From positions 403,213 through 467,212 of the forward strand of contig NZ_FNPC01000001.1 of NCBI RefSeq assembly GCF_900107205.1: 64,000 nucleotides of DNA. Direction: 5' to 3'. The DNA comes from Halopenitus persicus. Its GTDB lineage: Archaea; Halobacteriota; Halobacteria; Halobacteriales; Haloferacaceae. A program made the translations under genes and the position numbers. Shown here piece by piece: positions 41,139-49,409 of the stretch (position 1 is its first letter; each line of letters starts with the position of its first letter). The notes below the pieces were generated by a model that was given only the letters and a program-made list of their open reading frames with translations, made no database searches and was not told where the DNA came from.

Positions 41139-42094
41139 GCTTCGGATCGCCGCCGGCCGTCGAGTACCTGGAGGGGCTCTCGACGGAGCGACCGTTCGTG
41201 CCCCTCGTCGACACGCTGGCGGCGGAGATCAACCAGGTGCCCCACGAGGTGTACCACCGGGACGCGACGCAGTCGGCGAACGGCCGACAGCGTGCACAGC
41301 GGCTGTTCGAACACGACGCGGTGGCGACCACCCTCGACCGGACGCTGCTGTGTGACGTCCTCGACGCCGCCGTCGCGTGGAGCGACGACGCCGACCGGTT
41401 CGTCGTCGAGTCGGTCTCCGGGAGCGGCGAGCTGAGCGCGCCGACCGACGTGGCGGCCGCGGGACGCGTCCCGACGGTCATCGACGTGACGGAGCGGCTC
41501 ACCGCGACCCTCGATGACGTCGCGGTCGTCGGGGGACTCCCCGGCCCGGTGGCGACGTTCAACGAGCTGCTGGCGGACGCGCGCCTCGACGCGAACCCGG
41601 AGACGACCGCGCTGATCCGCGAGGTCTTCGGCGACGTGGCGCGGGCGTACGGCCGGGCGGGCGTCGACGCCTTCCTCGTGACCGAGTTCGCCACGGGAGC
41701 CCAGTCGCCGTCCGCCGTGGTCGAGACCGACGTCGCGGCGCTGGAGATGCTCGGGAACATCGCCGAGTTCTTCGGCGTTCCCGTGGCGTTCGTTCCGGAG
41801 GGGTACGACGTGGACGTCGCGGCCGAGATCGCCGAGCGCACGCCGATCGACGGCGTGTTCGTGGACAGCAGCGATCCAGCCACGCTGGCCGACCGGTTTC
41901 CCGACCTCCGCGTCGGCGGCGGGATCACTCCCGAGCTGCTCGCGGAGCCGCCGGACGAGATCGAGTCAACGATCGAGGCGCGCTTCGAGGCCGCGCCGGA
42001 CGCGGTGTTCCCCGCCAGCGGAACGGAGATCCCGCCGGAAACGCACCCGAGCAAGCTCCAGGCCGTCTCCCGGGCCGTGGGGGCGACGACGTGA
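41135..42094 (+). CDS. UROD/MtaA-fold protein in the carboxylase-like operon
   Basis: A 319-residue protein resembling the uroporphyrinogen decarboxylase / MtaA-CmuA methyltransferase superfamily. ERPFVPLVDTLAAEINQVP matches the N-terminal family opening, VVGGLPGPVATFNELL the glycine motif, RAGVDAFLVTEFATG the central Asp-region, and the end LRVGGGITPELL the C-terminal strand. It lacks the substrate Arg pattern of true heme UroD. Its place in the operon suggests a fifth component of the carboxylase system: its mass of about 34 kDa is close to the fifth Apc subunit. Whether it is that subunit, a methyl/corrinoid enzyme or an unrelated passenger is open. Confidence 0.65.
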   Translation: MSFGSPPAVEYLEGLSTERPFVPLVDTLAAEINQVPHEVYHRDATQSANGRQRAQRLFEHDAVATTLDRTLLCDVLDAAVAWSDDADRFVVESVSGSGELSAPTDVAAAGRVPTVIDVTERLTATLDDVAVVGGLPGPVATFNELLADARLDANPETTALIREVFGDVARAYGRAGVDAFLVTEFATGAQSPSAVVETDVAALEMLGNIAEFFGVPVAFVPEGYDVDVAAEIAERTPIDGVFVDSSDPATLADRFPDLRVGGGITPELLAEPPDEIESTIEARFEAAPDAVFPASGTEIPPETHPSKLQAVSRAVGATT

Positions 42095-42111
42095 GAAACC
42101 CGAGAGAAACG

Positions 42112-42204
42112 ATGACAGGACATACCCACACACCGAACACGACCGACCGACGCATCGGATCGACGGACGCAGTCGAACGCGACCGACGGAGTGAGACCAG
42201 ATGA
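42112..42204 (+). CDS. Small 30-residue ORF bridging the UROD-like and gamma genes
   Basis: ATG to TGA, starting 17 bases after the UROD-like stop and ending in an ATGA overlap with the gamma-like gene. It encodes MTGHTHTPNTTDRRIGSTDA followed by a charged end. GAGAGAAA lies just upstream of the ATG. The amino-acid content is not strongly protein-like, so it may exist for coupling rather than for its product. Confidence 0.4.
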   Translation: MTGHTHTPNTTDRRIGSTDAVERDRRSETR

Positions 42205-42542
42205 GCACGACGAAACGGATCACGGAATATCTGGAGATCGACCTCGAGGACCGGACGTGGACCTGCACCGAGTGTGCCGAGACCATCGCGCCGGCCGACG
42301 AGAACTACAAACGCGGCTGCCTGGTGCGCGAGCGCCACCCGCACGAGGTCCATCGACCCCTGATCGAGGACGCGGACTACTCGTTCGCGCCGGACCCCGA
42401 CTGGGTGCGGATCGTGGAGTTCTACTGCCCGGGCTGCGGGACGATGGTCGAAAACGAGTACCTCCCGCCGGGACACCCGATCACCCACGACACGGAGCTG
42501 GACGTGGATGCGCTCGTCGAGGAGCACGGAGGGTCGCGATGA
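42201..42542 (+). CDS. Small Cys-rich subunit (acetone carboxylase gamma / ApcB-like)
   Basis: A 113-residue protein with Cys pairs CTEC near residue 22 and CPGC near residue 78, separated by the conserved segment YKRGCLVRERHP. PDWVRIVEFYCPGCG closes the zinc site. This is the pattern of the small subunit of acetone carboxylase (gamma) and of the 15-kDa subunit of acetophenone carboxylase. Its start overlaps the 30-residue ORF stop, and its stop overlaps the HyuA-like 2 start (ATGA). It likely binds zinc and connects the two large halves of the complex. Confidence 0.78.
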   Translation: MSTTKRITEYLEIDLEDRTWTCTECAETIAPADENYKRGCLVRERHPHEVHRPLIEDADYSFAPDPDWVRIVEFYCPGCGTMVENEYLPPGHPITHDTELDVDALVEEHGGSR

Positions 42543-44686
42543 CGACGCGGATCAACATCGACGCGGGCGGGACGTTCACCGACTGCTTCACCCTCCACGA
42601 CGGCGAGGCGGTCTCGGCGAAGACGCCGACGACCGAACACGATATGTCGGAGTGTTTCTTCCAGGGGATCCGCAAGTGCGCGTCCCAGCTCGACGTCGGC
42701 CTCGACGAACTCATCGCCGACGTGGACTCGATCCGGTACTCCACGACGACCGCGATGAACCGGCTGATCGAGCGGAAGGGTCCCAAGCTCGGGCTGCTCA
42801 CCACGGCCGGAGTCCAGGACTACCCGCAGATCGGTCGCGGGCCGCGCTGGGCTGACGGGCTCACCGACAACGAGCAGCGCAACATCTCCGATGCGAAGAA
42901 GCCGGAGTACCTCGTCCCCGACTCCCGGACCAAGGGGATCCGCGAGCGCGTCGACAGCGAGGGGACCGTGCTCCGGCCGCTCGACGAGGACCACGCCCGC
43001 GAGCAGATCCGCGACCTCGTCGACCGGGGGGCGCGGGCGATCGTCGTCAACCTGCTGTGGTCCTACGAGTACCCCGAACACGAACAGCGGATCCGGGAGC
43101 TCGTCCGCGAGGAGTATCCGCCCTCGTATCTCGGGAGCATCCCCGTGTTCCTCTCCTCGGAGGTGATGCCGACCAAACAGGAGTACGAGCGGACCAACAC
43201 GACGCTGCTCGACGCCTACCTCTCGGAGCTGATGCAGGAGCACATCGCCGACATCAAGGAGCGGCTGGAGGCGTACGGCTACGAGGGGGACGTCCAGATG
43301 CTGCACAACACCGGCGGCATGGCCGAGTCCTACAAGACGACCGCCGTCGAGACGTTCAACGGCGGGCCGGTCGCCGGGCTGAAGGGCGGCGAGTATCTCT
43401 GTGACCTGCTCGGCTACGACAAGGCGGTCGTGACCGACATGGGCGGCACGAGCTTCGACATCGGCATCCTCACCCAGGGCGGCGTCCAGTCCTACGAGTT
43501 CGAGCCCGTCATCGACCGCTGGCGCGTCTCGGGGACGATGATCGAGTCGAAGTCGATCGGCGCGGGCGGCGGGTCGATCGCCTCCGTCAACGACGAGCTC
43601 GGCGGCCGGCTGGAGGTCGGCCCCGAGAGCGCCGGCGCGGACCCCGGTCCCGCCTGTTACAACCGGGGCGGCACGAAGCCGACCGTCACCGACGCGGACG
43701 TGGTGCTCGGGTTCATCGACCCGGAGAAGTTCTACGCGGGCAACCAGCGGCTCGCGGTGGACCGCGCCGAGGAGGCGATCGAGACCCACGTCGCCGACCC
43801 GGCGGGGATGTCGGTCACCGAGGCCGCGCGCAACATCCGCCGGATCGCCGACGGCAACATGGGCAACACGGTCCGCAAGGAGACGATGCTTCGGGGCCAC
43901 GACCCCCGCGAGTTCATCCTCTACAGCTTCGGCGGCGCCGGGCCCCTCCACGCCGCCTCCTACTCGTCGTACCTCGACATCGACACCGTCGTGACGACGC
44001 CGTACTCGCCGGTCTTCTGCGCGATGGGATCGGCGACGATGGACACGCTGCACATCTACGAGCAGTCCAACTCGATGTACCTGCGCGAGTCGGGCGAGGA
44101 GGCCGTTTACTCGACCGACTACGAGTCGTTCAACGAGACCGTCGCGGACCTGAAGGCGAAGGGTCGTCGCGACATCGAAAGCGAGGGGTACGACCCCGAC
44201 GACATCACCTACGAGCTCGAGCTGGACATGCGGTTCGGCGGGCAGATCCACGTCGCACGCGTCGGATCGCCCCGGCTCGAGATCCACGACGAGTCCGACG
44301 TCGAGGCGATCTGTGACCACTTCATCGACCAGTACACGGACCGCTTCTCCTCGTACTCGGTGACGCCGAGCCACGGCATCACCGTCGAGAACTTCGCGCT
44401 GAAGTCCCGCGTCGAGAGCCAGGACATCGATCTCCCGACCGCGGCGATCGGCGGGAGCGACCCGGCGGACGCGCGGGCGGGGTCCCGGGACGTCCTGTGG
44501 GAGTCGAGCGACGGAGCCGTCACGACCCCGGTCTACCAGTACGACGACGTTCGTCCGGGGATGGAGATCCGGGGCCCGGCGGTCGTCGACGCGGACTACA
44601 CGACGACCGCGGTCCCCGACGACTGGACGTACCGAATGGACGACTACCGCAACGGAATCCTGGAAACCGACGGAGCAACCCAATGA
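42539..44686 (+). CDS. HyuA-like subunit 2 of the carboxylase-type complex
   Basis: A 715-residue HyuA-family ATP-binding subunit, paralogous to the first gene of the operon. Phosphate loop DAGGTFTDCF, second loop TDMGGTSFDIGI and SFGGAGPLHAASY are all present. The two HyuA copies plus one HyuB resemble the alpha/alpha-prime/beta organisation described for acetophenone carboxylase, where two ATP sites activate bicarbonate and the ketone separately. The start and stop both overlap neighbouring genes by four bases. It lacks a signal peptide or membrane segments. Confidence 0.88.
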   Translation: MTTRINIDAGGTFTDCFTLHDGEAVSAKTPTTEHDMSECFFQGIRKCASQLDVGLDELIADVDSIRYSTTTAMNRLIERKGPKLGLLTTAGVQDYPQIGRGPRWADGLTDNEQRNISDAKKPEYLVPDSRTKGIRERVDSEGTVLRPLDEDHAREQIRDLVDRGARAIVVNLLWSYEYPEHEQRIRELVREEYPPSYLGSIPVFLSSEVMPTKQEYERTNTTLLDAYLSELMQEHIADIKERLEAYGYEGDVQMLHNTGGMAESYKTTAVETFNGGPVAGLKGGEYLCDLLGYDKAVVTDMGGTSFDIGILTQGGVQSYEFEPVIDRWRVSGTMIESKSIGAGGGSIASVNDELGGRLEVGPESAGADPGPACYNRGGTKPTVTDADVVLGFIDPEKFYAGNQRLAVDRAEEAIETHVADPAGMSVTEAARNIRRIADGNMGNTVRKETMLRGHDPREFILYSFGGAGPLHAASYSSYLDIDTVVTTPYSPVFCAMGSATMDTLHIYEQSNSMYLRESGEEAVYSTDYESFNETVADLKAKGRRDIESEGYDPDDITYELELDMRFGGQIHVARVGSPRLEIHDESDVEAICDHFIDQYTDRFSSYSVTPSHGITVENFALKSRVESQDIDLPTAAIGGSDPADARAGSRDVLWESSDGAVTTPVYQYDDVRPGMEIRGPAVVDADYTTTAVPDDWTYRMDDYRNGILETDGATQ

Positions 44687-46743
44687 CTGTCAACCGCGAC
44701 CAACTGATCGACTGGCTCGATCTGGAGGAACCGACCGACGAGGAGCTGGCCTGCATGGACGATCTCGGCCACGGCGACTACGAGATCTACTCGGAGCGCC
44801 TCCGGCTCATCCTCGACGAGGGCGTCGACGTCTTCGTCCGCTCGGGCGTCTCCCAGTTCATCGCCGCCCGCGACCTGGCGGTGGCGATCTACACGCCGCA
44901 GGGGGATCTCATCGATTCGGCGGCGGGCGCGTACCTGCACGTCGTCACGGGGATCCCGCCGCTGAAGTACGTCATCAACAACTTCGCCGACGACGAGACC
45001 GTCGGCGTGGAGCCGGGCGACGTCTTCTACGCGAACGACGCGCTCTACGGCGGCATCCACAACCCGGACCAGATCGCCTTCATGCCGATCTTCCACGAGG
45101 GAGAGATCATGGCGTGGGTCTCCGCGGCGGTGCACACCACCGAGACCGGCGCGATCGAGCCCGGCGGGATGCCCATCTCGGCACGAACGCGCCACGACGA
45201 GGGGATGAAGCTCTCGCCGATCAAGATCGGCGAGGACTACCAGCTCAAGACCGACATGCTCGAGATGCAGAAGAACTTCATCTCGCGGGCGCCCCGGATG
45301 CACGAGATCGACCTCCGGGCGCGGCTGACGACCTGCGACCGGGTCAGACGCCGGGTGAAGGACCTCATCATCGAGAAGCAGGGCCCCGACTTCTTCAAGG
45401 GGCTCATCCGTCGGAACATCGAGGAGTCCCGACAGGGCGCGAAGGAGCGGGTCGATTCCTGGAACGACGGGACCTTCCGGACCGTCCACTTCGCCGACTC
45501 CGTCGGGTACGAGGACGGCCTCTGGCGCCTCAACGCGACGATGGAGAAGGAGGGACCGGAGATATCCATCGACTACGCCGGGACCTCCCCGGAGAACGAC
45601 GGCTCGTTCAACTCCCAGCCGGTCGCCTCGATCGCGCACACGGCGAACTACCTGTTCAGCGTGCCCTTCCACGACCTCCCGAAGAGCAACGGGACCTACG
45701 ACCTGATCGACTTCGAGATCCCGAAGGGGTCGATCCTGTACCCGGACGCCGAGGCGTCGACCGTCCAGGCAGTGATGGTCAACCAGGTGGTGATGGACTC
45801 GACCACGACGCTGTTCTCGCGGTCGATGTACGACGACGAGACCGAGAACGAACACGTCACGGCGCCGATGGCCAACACCGGCGCCGGGTACGCCTTCGGG
45901 GCGGTGAGCCAGCACGGGGAGCCGGTCGCCGACCTGATGTCGCACGCGCTGAACACCGACGGCACGGGCGGACAGGCCCGGCGGGACGGCGAGGACGAGG
46001 CGATCTTCCCGTGGTGTCCGTTCGGGCACGCCTCGAACATGGAGTTCGTCGAGAACGAGTACCCGTTCACCCACCAGTACTTCCGGCACGGGACCGACTC
46101 GTGTGGGCACGGGAAACACCGCGGCGGGATCGGGATGCAGCTCGCGTACATGCAACACCACGTGCCAGCCGTCGAGTGGCTCTCGATCTGCCACAACTCG
46201 AAGCTCGTGACCGGACAGGGGCTGTTCGGCGGCTATCCGCCCCGCACCATCCCCGGCCTCACGGTCACCGACTCGGACCTGAAGGAGCGGATGGCGAACG
46301 GGGAGTACGTCCCGGACGACATGATCGAGCTCCTCCAGGAACAGCCGCTGGACGCCGACTACAACGTGACGAGCCACGTCCGGGAGTCCCAGCCCTACGA
46401 GAACGGCGACCTGTTCATCGGCCACTCCGGCGGCGGCTGCGGCTACGGCGACGCGCTCGAGCGCGACCCTGAGGCCGTGATGGACGACATCGAGGCCGAC
46501 CGCGTCTCCCACTGGGCCGCCGAGAACATCTACGAGATCGAATACGACGAGGAGTCGCTGACCGTCGACGAGGAGGCGACCGAGCGACGCCGCGAGCGCT
46601 ACCGGGAGCAGCGTCTCGAGGAGGCGGTCCCGTTCGAGGAGTTCGAGGACGAGTGGACCGAGAAACGACCGCCCGAGGAGATCCTCGAGCACTACGGCAG
46701 CTGGCCCGAGGCGGAGAAGGAAGGCCCCGTGCTCCGGATGTGA
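44683..46743 (+). CDS. HyuB-like subunit of the carboxylase-type complex
   Basis: A 686-residue HyuB (hydantoinase B / acetone carboxylase alpha) protein. Typical segments include PGDVFYANDALYGGIHNPDQ, WVSAAVHTTETGAIEPGGMP and the late CGHGKHRGGIGMQLAYM. In this family the subunit forms the carboxylation or hydrolysis centre. The start overlaps the HyuA-like 2 stop (ATGA). The C-terminal 50 residues are charged and coiled-coil-like, ending at the operon's next 52-bp gap. Nothing points to hydantoin or oxoproline as the substrate here. Confidence 0.87.
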   Translation: MTVNRDQLIDWLDLEEPTDEELACMDDLGHGDYEIYSERLRLILDEGVDVFVRSGVSQFIAARDLAVAIYTPQGDLIDSAAGAYLHVVTGIPPLKYVINNFADDETVGVEPGDVFYANDALYGGIHNPDQIAFMPIFHEGEIMAWVSAAVHTTETGAIEPGGMPISARTRHDEGMKLSPIKIGEDYQLKTDMLEMQKNFISRAPRMHEIDLRARLTTCDRVRRRVKDLIIEKQGPDFFKGLIRRNIEESRQGAKERVDSWNDGTFRTVHFADSVGYEDGLWRLNATMEKEGPEISIDYAGTSPENDGSFNSQPVASIAHTANYLFSVPFHDLPKSNGTYDLIDFEIPKGSILYPDAEASTVQAVMVNQVVMDSTTTLFSRSMYDDETENEHVTAPMANTGAGYAFGAVSQHGEPVADLMSHALNTDGTGGQARRDGEDEAIFPWCPFGHASNMEFVENEYPFTHQYFRHGTDSCGHGKHRGGIGMQLAYMQHHVPAVEWLSICHNSKLVTGQGLFGGYPPRTIPGLTVTDSDLKERMANGEYVPDDMIELLQEQPLDADYNVTSHVRESQPYENGDLFIGHSGGGCGYGDALERDPEAVMDDIEADRVSHWAAENIYEIEYDEESLTVDEEATERRRERYREQRLEEAVPFEEFEDEWTEKRPPEEILEHYGSWPEAEKEGPVLRM

Positions 46744-46795
46744 CGACCGGAGGACGGTACGCCGGCCCACACCCATATTTCATCAGACATAGATC

Positions 46796-48166
46796 ATGAC
46801 CGATACGTACGACCCGATCGAGACGAAACCGTACGACCCGATCGAGACGGAACCGTGGGACGACGTGGTTGCGCGCCACGAGTCGCTGCTGCCGGAGCAG
46901 CTCGAGTACCTCGACGGGAACTCCGACTACTACCGTCGGAAGTTCCGGGAGTGGAACGTCGACCCGGCGTCGATCACGACCCTCGAGGCGTTCCGGGAGA
47001 TCCCGTTCACGACGAAGGAGGACGAGCGGCGCAACCAGGAGGATCCGGACCCCGACCGCCCGCTCGGCGACCACCAGGCGGTCCCGACCGAGCGGCTGAA
47101 CCGAACCATCTCCTCGTCGGGCACCACCGGCAAGCCGACCTACTTCGGGCTGACCGAGGCGGACCGCGAGCACTGGAACGCGGTCATCAAGCGCTGCTTC
47201 CACGCCACCGGGATCCGGCCCGAGGAGACGGTGATCTTCGGCGTCGGCCAGACGATGGTGCCGGGCGGCACGCCCTACTTCGAGGCGATGACCGAGCTCG
47301 GGACCAACGTCGTCCCCGCCGGGGGCGGAAGCACCGAGCGCCTGCTTGACGCCCTGCGGGACCTGCACGCGCCGGTGCTTTTCACGACGACCTCGCACCT
47401 GCGATACCTCACGGAGCGTGCCCCGGAGATCATCGACCAGGGCGTCGACGAGCTGCCGGCGGTCAAGCTGATCGGCGGCGGGGGGCCGGGGATCGCCACT
47501 CCCGAGATACGGAACGCGCTCTACGAGGCGTGGGACGCCGACCTGGTCCGCGAGCTGATGGGACTGGGCGACGTCATCGGCTGTCTGTGGGCCGAGTGCG
47601 CCGCGGAGGACGGGATGCACTACTGCGGGCAGGGACACGCGCACGTCGAGCTGATCGACCCCGATACGGAGGCGGCCGTCCCGTTCGAGGCGGGCGCGGA
47701 GGGCGAGCTCGTGTACACCCCGCTCGGCCGCGAGGCGACGCCGCTGCTCCGGTACCGGTCGGGCGACTACGTCCGGATCACGGGCACCGACTGCGAGTGC
47801 GGCCGCACGTCGCCGCGGATGCAGTGTATCGGCCGCGTCGACGAGATGCTCATTTATAAGGGAATGAACGTGTTCCCGTCCGCGATCCGCGACGTCGTCG
47901 CCGAGGTCGAGGGCGCGCTCCCGTACGCACGGGTCACGGTGCCCGACCCCGACGCCGTTCATTTCGAGTCGCCGATCCCGGTGACCGTCGTGTTGGACCC
48001 CGACTCGGACCGGGATCCGAGCGCCGTCGTCGAGGACGCGATCGACCGCGTCCGGTCGCGGCTCAAGGTCCGGATCGACCCGCAGCCGGTCGCCCGCTCG
48101 GCGATCGAGCTCTCCGAGTACAAGACGAACCTCGTGGAGGTCGACCCGGGGTCGACGGACGCGTAG
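46796..48166 (+). CDS. PaaK-like (phenylacetate-CoA ligase family) acyl-CoA ligase
   Basis: A 456-residue AMP-forming ligase of the PaaK/BalA type. The ATP-phosphate loop is SSSGTTGKPTYFG (near residue 105), and GGGGPGIAT and YRSGDYVRITGTDCECGRTSPR are the later motifs. The C-terminal mobile domain has GRVDEMLIYKGMNVFPSAI. In the acetophenone pathway a ligase of this family makes benzoylacetyl-CoA from the carboxylation product, so this is the expected last gene of the operon. An 8-codon YDPIET repeat duplicates residues near the N-terminus. Confidence 0.9.
   Translation: MTDTYDPIETKPYDPIETEPWDDVVARHESLLPEQLEYLDGNSDYYRRKFREWNVDPASITTLEAFREIPFTTKEDERRNQEDPDPDRPLGDHQAVPTERLNRTISSSGTTGKPTYFGLTEADREHWNAVIKRCFHATGIRPEETVIFGVGQTMVPGGTPYFEAMTELGTNVVPAGGGSTERLLDALRDLHAPVLFTTTSHLRYLTERAPEIIDQGVDELPAVKLIGGGGPGIATPEIRNALYEAWDADLVRELMGLGDVIGCLWAECAAEDGMHYCGQGHAHVELIDPDTEAAVPFEAGAEGELVYTPLGREATPLLRYRSGDYVRITGTDCECGRTSPRMQCIGRVDEMLIYKGMNVFPSAIRDVVAEVEGALPYARVTVPDPDAVHFESPIPVTVVLDPDSDRDPSAVVEDAIDRVRSRLKVRIDPQPVARSAIELSEYKTNLVEVDPGSTDA
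46808..46855. repeat. Two tandem 24-bp units at the start of the ligase gene
   Basis: TACGACCCGATCGAGACG plus six bases is repeated twice in frame, encoding YDPIETKP and YDPIETEP at residues 5-20 of the CoA ligase. Confidence 0.9.
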
Positions 48167-48643
48167 GCGTCACCGCGGCGGATCTCATTTATATAACGTA
48201 TACGATAAATGGGAATACCGAACAGAATTCCATAATATATCCGTCGGTCCGGTATCGACCGTTGACGACTCCAACGGGGAAGGTCGCCACGGTCGAACGG
48301 CGCCGTGACCAAACCACGCCGCTCCGGGAACGGGAACACGGCTCCGGAACGGCGTACAAAACTCGATTCGTTCGGATCGAACGATCGTATTTATAAGGAG
48401 TTCGTGATCGCATCCGGAACCGTGGCCACCGTGATGAACGCCGACGGCATCGAGACGGGATCGGATCGGGCGACGGATCCGTACCGACTGCTCCGAATGC
48501 CGGCAGCTCCACTGCGCAAACATATAATATTTAAATATACTTAATATATCTTATAAAATATGGCTAGGGGAACGGGTCGGAACCGTGGTCCACGATCGGA
48601 GGACGACCCACAAACCTTTCCCCGCGTACGGTAACCCGGGGAT
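48167..48643. other. AT-rich 477-bp intergenic region after the carboxylase operon
   Basis: It contains an AT-rich start (48183-48240) with CATTTAT...ATAAATG arms that may terminate the operon, a GC-rich middle and another AT-rich tail near 48520-48560. The short inverted repeat TCGTTC-GGATC-GAACGA (48368-48384) sits directly before TATTTATAAGG, an orphan promoter-like element. A 37-codon reading frame follows it, but nothing makes it convincing. Confidence 0.5.
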
Positions 48644-49375
48644 ATGAACCGACGTGAACTCGCTCCGCTGATCGACCACACCGTTCTCGGCCCGGAGACG
48701 ACCGCCGCGGACGTCAGGGCGACCCTGGAGGCGGCGGTCGAACACGGGATGAACGCGTGCGTGCCGCCGTGCTATCTCGAGGAGGCGACCGCGTTCCTCG
48801 AGGAGGAGGCAACGGACGAAGCGGCGGCAGGGGACGAAGCGGCCGCGGGGGACCGAGCGACGGTGGAGGACGAAGCGGCAGCGACGGACGAGACGACGGA
48901 GACGCTGCTCGCGACCGTTATCGACTTCCCCCACGGACAGGGGTCGACGACGGCGAAGCGTGAGGCGGCCGTCGCCGCCTGGAACGACGGCGCCGACGAG
49001 CTGGACGTCGTGATCAACGTCGGCCGGCTGAAGGCCGGCGAGGACGACGCCGTCGTCGCCGACCTGGCCGAGGTGGTCGCCGCCGTCCCGATCCCGGTGA
49101 AGGCCATCATCGAGACGGCCCTGTTGACCGACGCGGAGAAGCGGCGCGCCTGCGAGGCGGCGGTCGCCGCCGACGCCGAGATGGTCAAGACCTCGACCGG
49201 CTTCGCCGACGGCGGGGCGACTGCCGCCGACGTCGACCTGATGAGCGAGTACCTCCCGGTGAAGGCCTCCGGCGGGATCGGCAGCTACCAGGCGGCGATG
49301 GCGATGGTCGAGGCCGGCGCGGAACGGATCGGCGCCTCCTCCGGCGTGACGATCCTCGAGGGTGCGCCCGAGTGA
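48644..49375 (+). CDS. deoC: Deoxyribose-phosphate aldolase with acidic insertion
   Basis: A 243-residue class I aldolase that splits 2-deoxyribose 5-phosphate into glyceraldehyde 3-phosphate and acetaldehyde during deoxynucleoside breakdown. The start [15 protein letters not shown] is standard. The Schiff-base lysine lies in EMVKTSTGF and the second active-site lysine in [11 protein letters not shown], with [10 protein letters not shown] between. An insertion of about 30 residues (near 50-85), rich in Glu, Ala, Asp and Thr and encoded by repetitive DNA, interrupts the loop before [11 protein letters not shown]. The rest is intact. It is single-gene, convergent with the transporter gene. Confidence 0.95.
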   Translation: MNRRELAPLIDHTVLGPETTAADVRATLEAAVEHGMNACVPPCYLEEATAFLEEEATDEAAAGDEAAAGDRATVEDEAAATDETTETLLATVIDFPHGQGSTTAKREAAVAAWNDGADELDVVINVGRLKAGEDDAVVADLAEVVAAVPIPVKAIIETALLTDAEKRRACEAAVAADAEMVKTSTGFADGGATAADVDLMSEYLPVKASGGIGSYQAAMAMVEAGAERIGASSGVTILEGAPE

Positions 49376-49409
49376 GGAAAGGGCAGGCGTCCGACCGGGA
49401 ACCGGCCGG

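Noticed and set aside
41135-42094. Call as heme uroporphyrinogen decarboxylase HemE
   Set aside because: The conserved HemE N-terminal Arg-containing motif is absent and no heme genes are near. Only the superfamily is supported.
39033-46743. Call as hydantoinase or 5-oxoprolinase
   Set aside because: Two HyuA copies, the small Cys-rich subunit and a CoA ligase in one operon do not occur in those systems and fit a ketone carboxylase better.
48551-48934. Minus-strand ORF over the deoC start
   Set aside because: Arg-rich antisense of a clear deoC gene.
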